A stretch of 64,000 nt of DNA, from assembly GCF_004421105.1 (NCBI RefSeq), contig NZ_CP038033.1, positions 2,189,659 through 2,253,658 of the forward strand, given 5' to 3'. This DNA comes from Nitrosococcus wardiae (GTDB taxonomy: Bacteria > Pseudomonadota > Gammaproteobacteria > Nitrosococcales > Nitrosococcaceae). The notes under the pieces are model-generated. The model was not told the DNA's origin. It did not search any database and saw only the letters and a list, made by a program, of their open reading frames with translations. Positions 61,885-64,000 of the stretch are shown here, in pieces. Each line of letters starts with the position of its first letter. Within the stretch, counting starts at the first letter, position 1. The translations under genes and the position numbers were made by a program.

Positions 61885-62898
61885 TTGACCGAACAGCAGT
61901 ATCAAGCTTACGAGCTCATCTTTTTCTCTTTGGCATTTGCCATTGTGGTTTTTTTCCATTTCTATTTCCGCGTGGAGGATTGGGATTGGTTACTGCTGTC
62001 CGGCATATTGACCGCGCTCCTTGGTCTCTGGTTAGTCAAGTTCATTCCCAGGAAAATAAATCACACGCTCACGCGTTTGTTCAATCGTAAAGTGATTTCA
62101 TTAGATTCTGCGCAGGAAGATCATTTAAGAAAAGAACTCAAGGAACGTGCTGCCATCTGGGCGACCGCCTCAGGAGGTCTAGTGGGTAGCGCTGTTTTGA
62201 TAAGCTTTATTATCAAAAATGGGTTGCCCTATCCTGCCGCCCAGATCCCCTTAACCCTCTTTGAAGCCATTGGGGGTTATATTGTCGGCCGCCATCTCGG
62301 AATCATGGCTTCTTACGGCCGACTCGGTCATTGGCTAAAAAGGCAGGGAATTCGGATCCAAATCAAGCCCGGTTACCCCGATGGAGCGGTAGGGCTTAAG
62401 CCCGTGGGCGATTTTTACTTCTTCCAAGCGATGCTCTTGGCCTTGCCTGTGCTGTATTTATTCCTTTGGTGGTTGATGATGCCCTTGTGGCCGAGATATG
62501 AGGCCTGGAGAAACATCTACCTTGGGCTATTACCCGTCGCGATCACTTTTGAAGTGATTGCTTTTTTGGTGCCTGTGTGGTTTTTCCACCGGGAGATGCA
62601 AAAGCAGAAGATGCAGCTTTTGAGGGAAGCGGATGTTCTGGGGCAGGAAATCAATGATGTGGAAACCACTTTAATCGAGTCTCAAGACCCTGCTCAACGT
62701 GAACTTCTTAAAGATCGGTTGTCCTTTATGACGAAACGCTATGGGGAAATCGAACATATGCCCACCTGGCCCGTCAATGCGAAAACCTGGCGTTACTTTT
62801 TTATCAATAACCTCACCTTAATTCTGCTTCCATTATTAAGTGAGTTCATCAAAATGCTGGTAAACCCACTCATTAAAATAATGAATAAACTCTTATAG
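61885..62898 (+). CDS. Integral membrane protein of unknown function
   Basis: 337 codons from TTG 61885; no better start is seen. About seven hydrophobic segments: FFSLAFAIVVFFHFYF, LLLSGILTALLGLWLVKFI, WATASGGLVGSAVLISFII, FFQAMLLALPVLYLFLWWLM, IYLGLLPVAITFEVIAFLV, and a C-terminal hydrophobic helix. A long charged coiled stretch (about 240-290) lies between the last two. No family recognised. Confidence 0.72.
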   Translation: MTEQQYQAYELIFFSLAFAIVVFFHFYFRVEDWDWLLLSGILTALLGLWLVKFIPRKINHTLTRLFNRKVISLDSAQEDHLRKELKERAAIWATASGGLVGSAVLISFIIKNGLPYPAAQIPLTLFEAIGGYIVGRHLGIMASYGRLGHWLKRQGIRIQIKPGYPDGAVGLKPVGDFYFFQAMLLALPVLYLFLWWLMMPLWPRYEAWRNIYLGLLPVAITFEVIAFLVPVWFFHREMQKQKMQLLREADVLGQEINDVETTLIESQDPAQRELLKDRLSFMTKRYGEIEHMPTWPVNAKTWRYFFINNLTLILLPLLSEFIKMLVNPLIKIMNKLL

Positions 62899-63278
62899 GC
62901 CTTGGAACAAAACTCATTTGGATCAGACTCCTCTTTCTAGGCGAAACTCCACAAAAGCCCGGAGGGGGGTCACGGCTAAGCCATAAAATTGACCTTTACA
63001 CCACACGCTATAATGGGAGAATAGCGCAACGGCCTAGGGCTCAAAAAGCCCATCCGCGAATATCCAGGCGGCACAAAGAAACCGTCTATGTTCTATATGC
63101 CAGAGCTTCCAGATAAGGTGGACAATCCACAAGGGGCAATGTCTTTAGCGAGAAGGGGGTAGCGCCGCTTTATAATTAACCGCTTTAACACTGAGGGTTG
63201 ACCGCGGTGCTGATGAATGGACCTTTTTCTATCTTTGTCACAGCGCCGCCGTATGCCTTCCTCTAAAGAGACGTATTG
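62899..63278. other. Intergenic region before trkH
   Basis: About 380 bases, nothing recognised except AT-rich stretches; the trkH promoter is presumably here. Confidence 0.4.
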
Positions 63279-64000
63279 ATGCTCCATTTAGTTGTGGTGA
63301 TCCGCACCCTGGGCGTTCTTCTGCTCGTCTATAGCGTGGCGATTATCCCGCCTTTGCTCATCTCGGTGGGATATCAAGACGGTGAATGGCCCTATTGGCT
63401 GATAATCTGGATGGAGGCTTTGTTACTCGGGTGGGTGATGTGGTGGCCCCTGCGCCGTAGAGAACTCGATCTTCACCGAAGGGATGGCTTTACTATAGTG
63501 ACCCTTTTTTGGTTTATCTTGGGCTTCATCAGCGCGGTGCCTTTTCTTTTTATGCCCCAACTCGATTTTTCCGATGCCGTGTTTGAGGCCATCTCCGCCT
63601 TCACGACGACGGGTGCAACGGTGATAGTGGGCTTGGACCAGTTACCTCCTTCGATTCTATTTTGGCGCCAGGAACTGCAATGGCTAGGCGGCATCGGGGT
63701 CATTGTCACCGCCGTGGCTATTTTGCCCATGCTCGGTATTGGTGGGATGCAGTTATATCGGGCGGAAACTCCGGGACCCATTAAAGGAGAAAAACTGACC
63801 CCCCGTATTGCCCAAACCGCCCGGGCCTTGTGGTTTATTTATGGGGGGCTGACGATAACTTGTGCCACAGCTTATTGGCTCGCGGGTATGTCCTGGTTTG
63901 ATGCCGTGGCTCATAGCCTGACCACCGTCTCTACCGGTGGATTTTCCACCCATGATGACAGCCTAGCGTATTTTGACAGTGCCTTGATCGAAGCTATTGC
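63279..64000 (+). CDS. trkH: TrkH/TrkI-type potassium uptake protein (partial, runs off right edge)
   Basis: The frame from ATG 63279 is open to the window end (240 codons). It shows paired helices and the K+-selectivity loops of the family: AISAFTTTGATVIVGLDQLP, FWRQELQWLGGIGVIVTAVA, ILPMLGIGGMQLYRAETPGP, HSLTTVSTGGFSTHDDSLAY. Inner-membrane K+ uptake, needing TrkA and usually a Na+ or H+ gradient. Fits the salt-adaptation theme. Confidence 0.92.
   Translation, partial: MLHLVVVIRTLGVLLLVYSVAIIPPLLISVGYQDGEWPYWLIIWMEALLLGWVMWWPLRRRELDLHRRDGFTIVTLFWFILGFISAVPFLFMPQLDFSDAVFEAISAFTTTGATVIVGLDQLPPSILFWRQELQWLGGIGVIVTAVAILPMLGIGGMQLYRAETPGPIKGEKLTPRIAQTARALWFIYGGLTITCATAYWLAGMSWFDAVAHSLTTVSTGGFSTHDDSLAYFDSALIEAI

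Noticed and set aside
1-64000. CRISPR arrays, tRNA or rRNA genes
   Set aside because: No regularly spaced repeat-spacer array beyond the three-copy 18-bp repeat, and no cloverleaf or rRNA-like sequence was recognised by eye; short RNA genes could be missed.

Overview
The window looks like a chromosomal segment of a salt-adapted gammaproteobacterium. The evidence is hydroxyectoine synthesis genes joined to an Ehu-type ectoine uptake system, two CPA2 cation/proton antiporters, a TrkH-type K+ transporter at the right edge, an OtsB1-like trehalose-family multidomain protein, FabB, and Gram-negative lipoproteins. A Nitrosococcus-like host is my guess from gene style only; no lineage marker lies in the window.

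Layout. (1) 1-12 kb: a minus-strand run ectA-ectB-ectD-ehuB-ehuC-ehuD-ehuA, with ectC absent from its usual place, then ftsH and two antiporters. (2) 12.2-30.2 kb: a relict lambda-like prophage. Its left end is cut off by an IS4-type element inside recT, and its right end by a second IS4-type element. What survives is recombination genes (recT', yqaJ, HNH), a cI/cro switch with three operators, cII, rha, O, P, MT-A70 methylase, DUF1064 nuclease and small membrane proteins. There are no head or tail genes. A cargo block (an IS630 element beside the remnant of another, BrnTA toxin-antitoxin, an HTH regulator, and a cytosine methylase/HgiDII-like restriction/Vsr cassette) sits between the left arm and the switch. 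(3) 30.3-34 kb: accessory genes (Fic, HigBA, two orphan small genes) among several dispersed repeats. (4) 34-43 kb: a small lipoprotein, an orphan TupA, a FixJ-like regulator, an EF-hand protein and a YbhGFSR-like ABC-2 exporter. (5) 43-49 kb: FabB and the 1.3-kilo-residue OtsB1-like protein. (6) 48.9-57 kb: a partly GC-rich stretch of eroded genes: a P-type ATPase lacking about 50 residues including a membrane helix, treZ and topIB fragments, and a D-2-hydroxyacid dehydrogenase without its NAD-binding core. An intact type II NADH dehydrogenase and a PRC/DUF2382 stress protein lie among them. (7) 57-64 kb: a diheme cytochrome lipoprotein, a secreted M64-like metallopeptidase with a duplicated N-terminal module, its partner lipoprotein, an unrecognised membrane protein and the start of trkH.

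How it fits together. Osmotic adaptation is the theme of the left and right thirds (ectoine/hydroxyectoine synthesis and uptake, cation antiport, K+ uptake, trehalose-related enzymes). The middle is a mobile and addiction island. Several breaks are single-base indels, some in homopolymer runs, so some 'pseudogenes' may be assembly errors. No rRNA, tRNA or CRISPR array was recognised, and no phage att sites were found.
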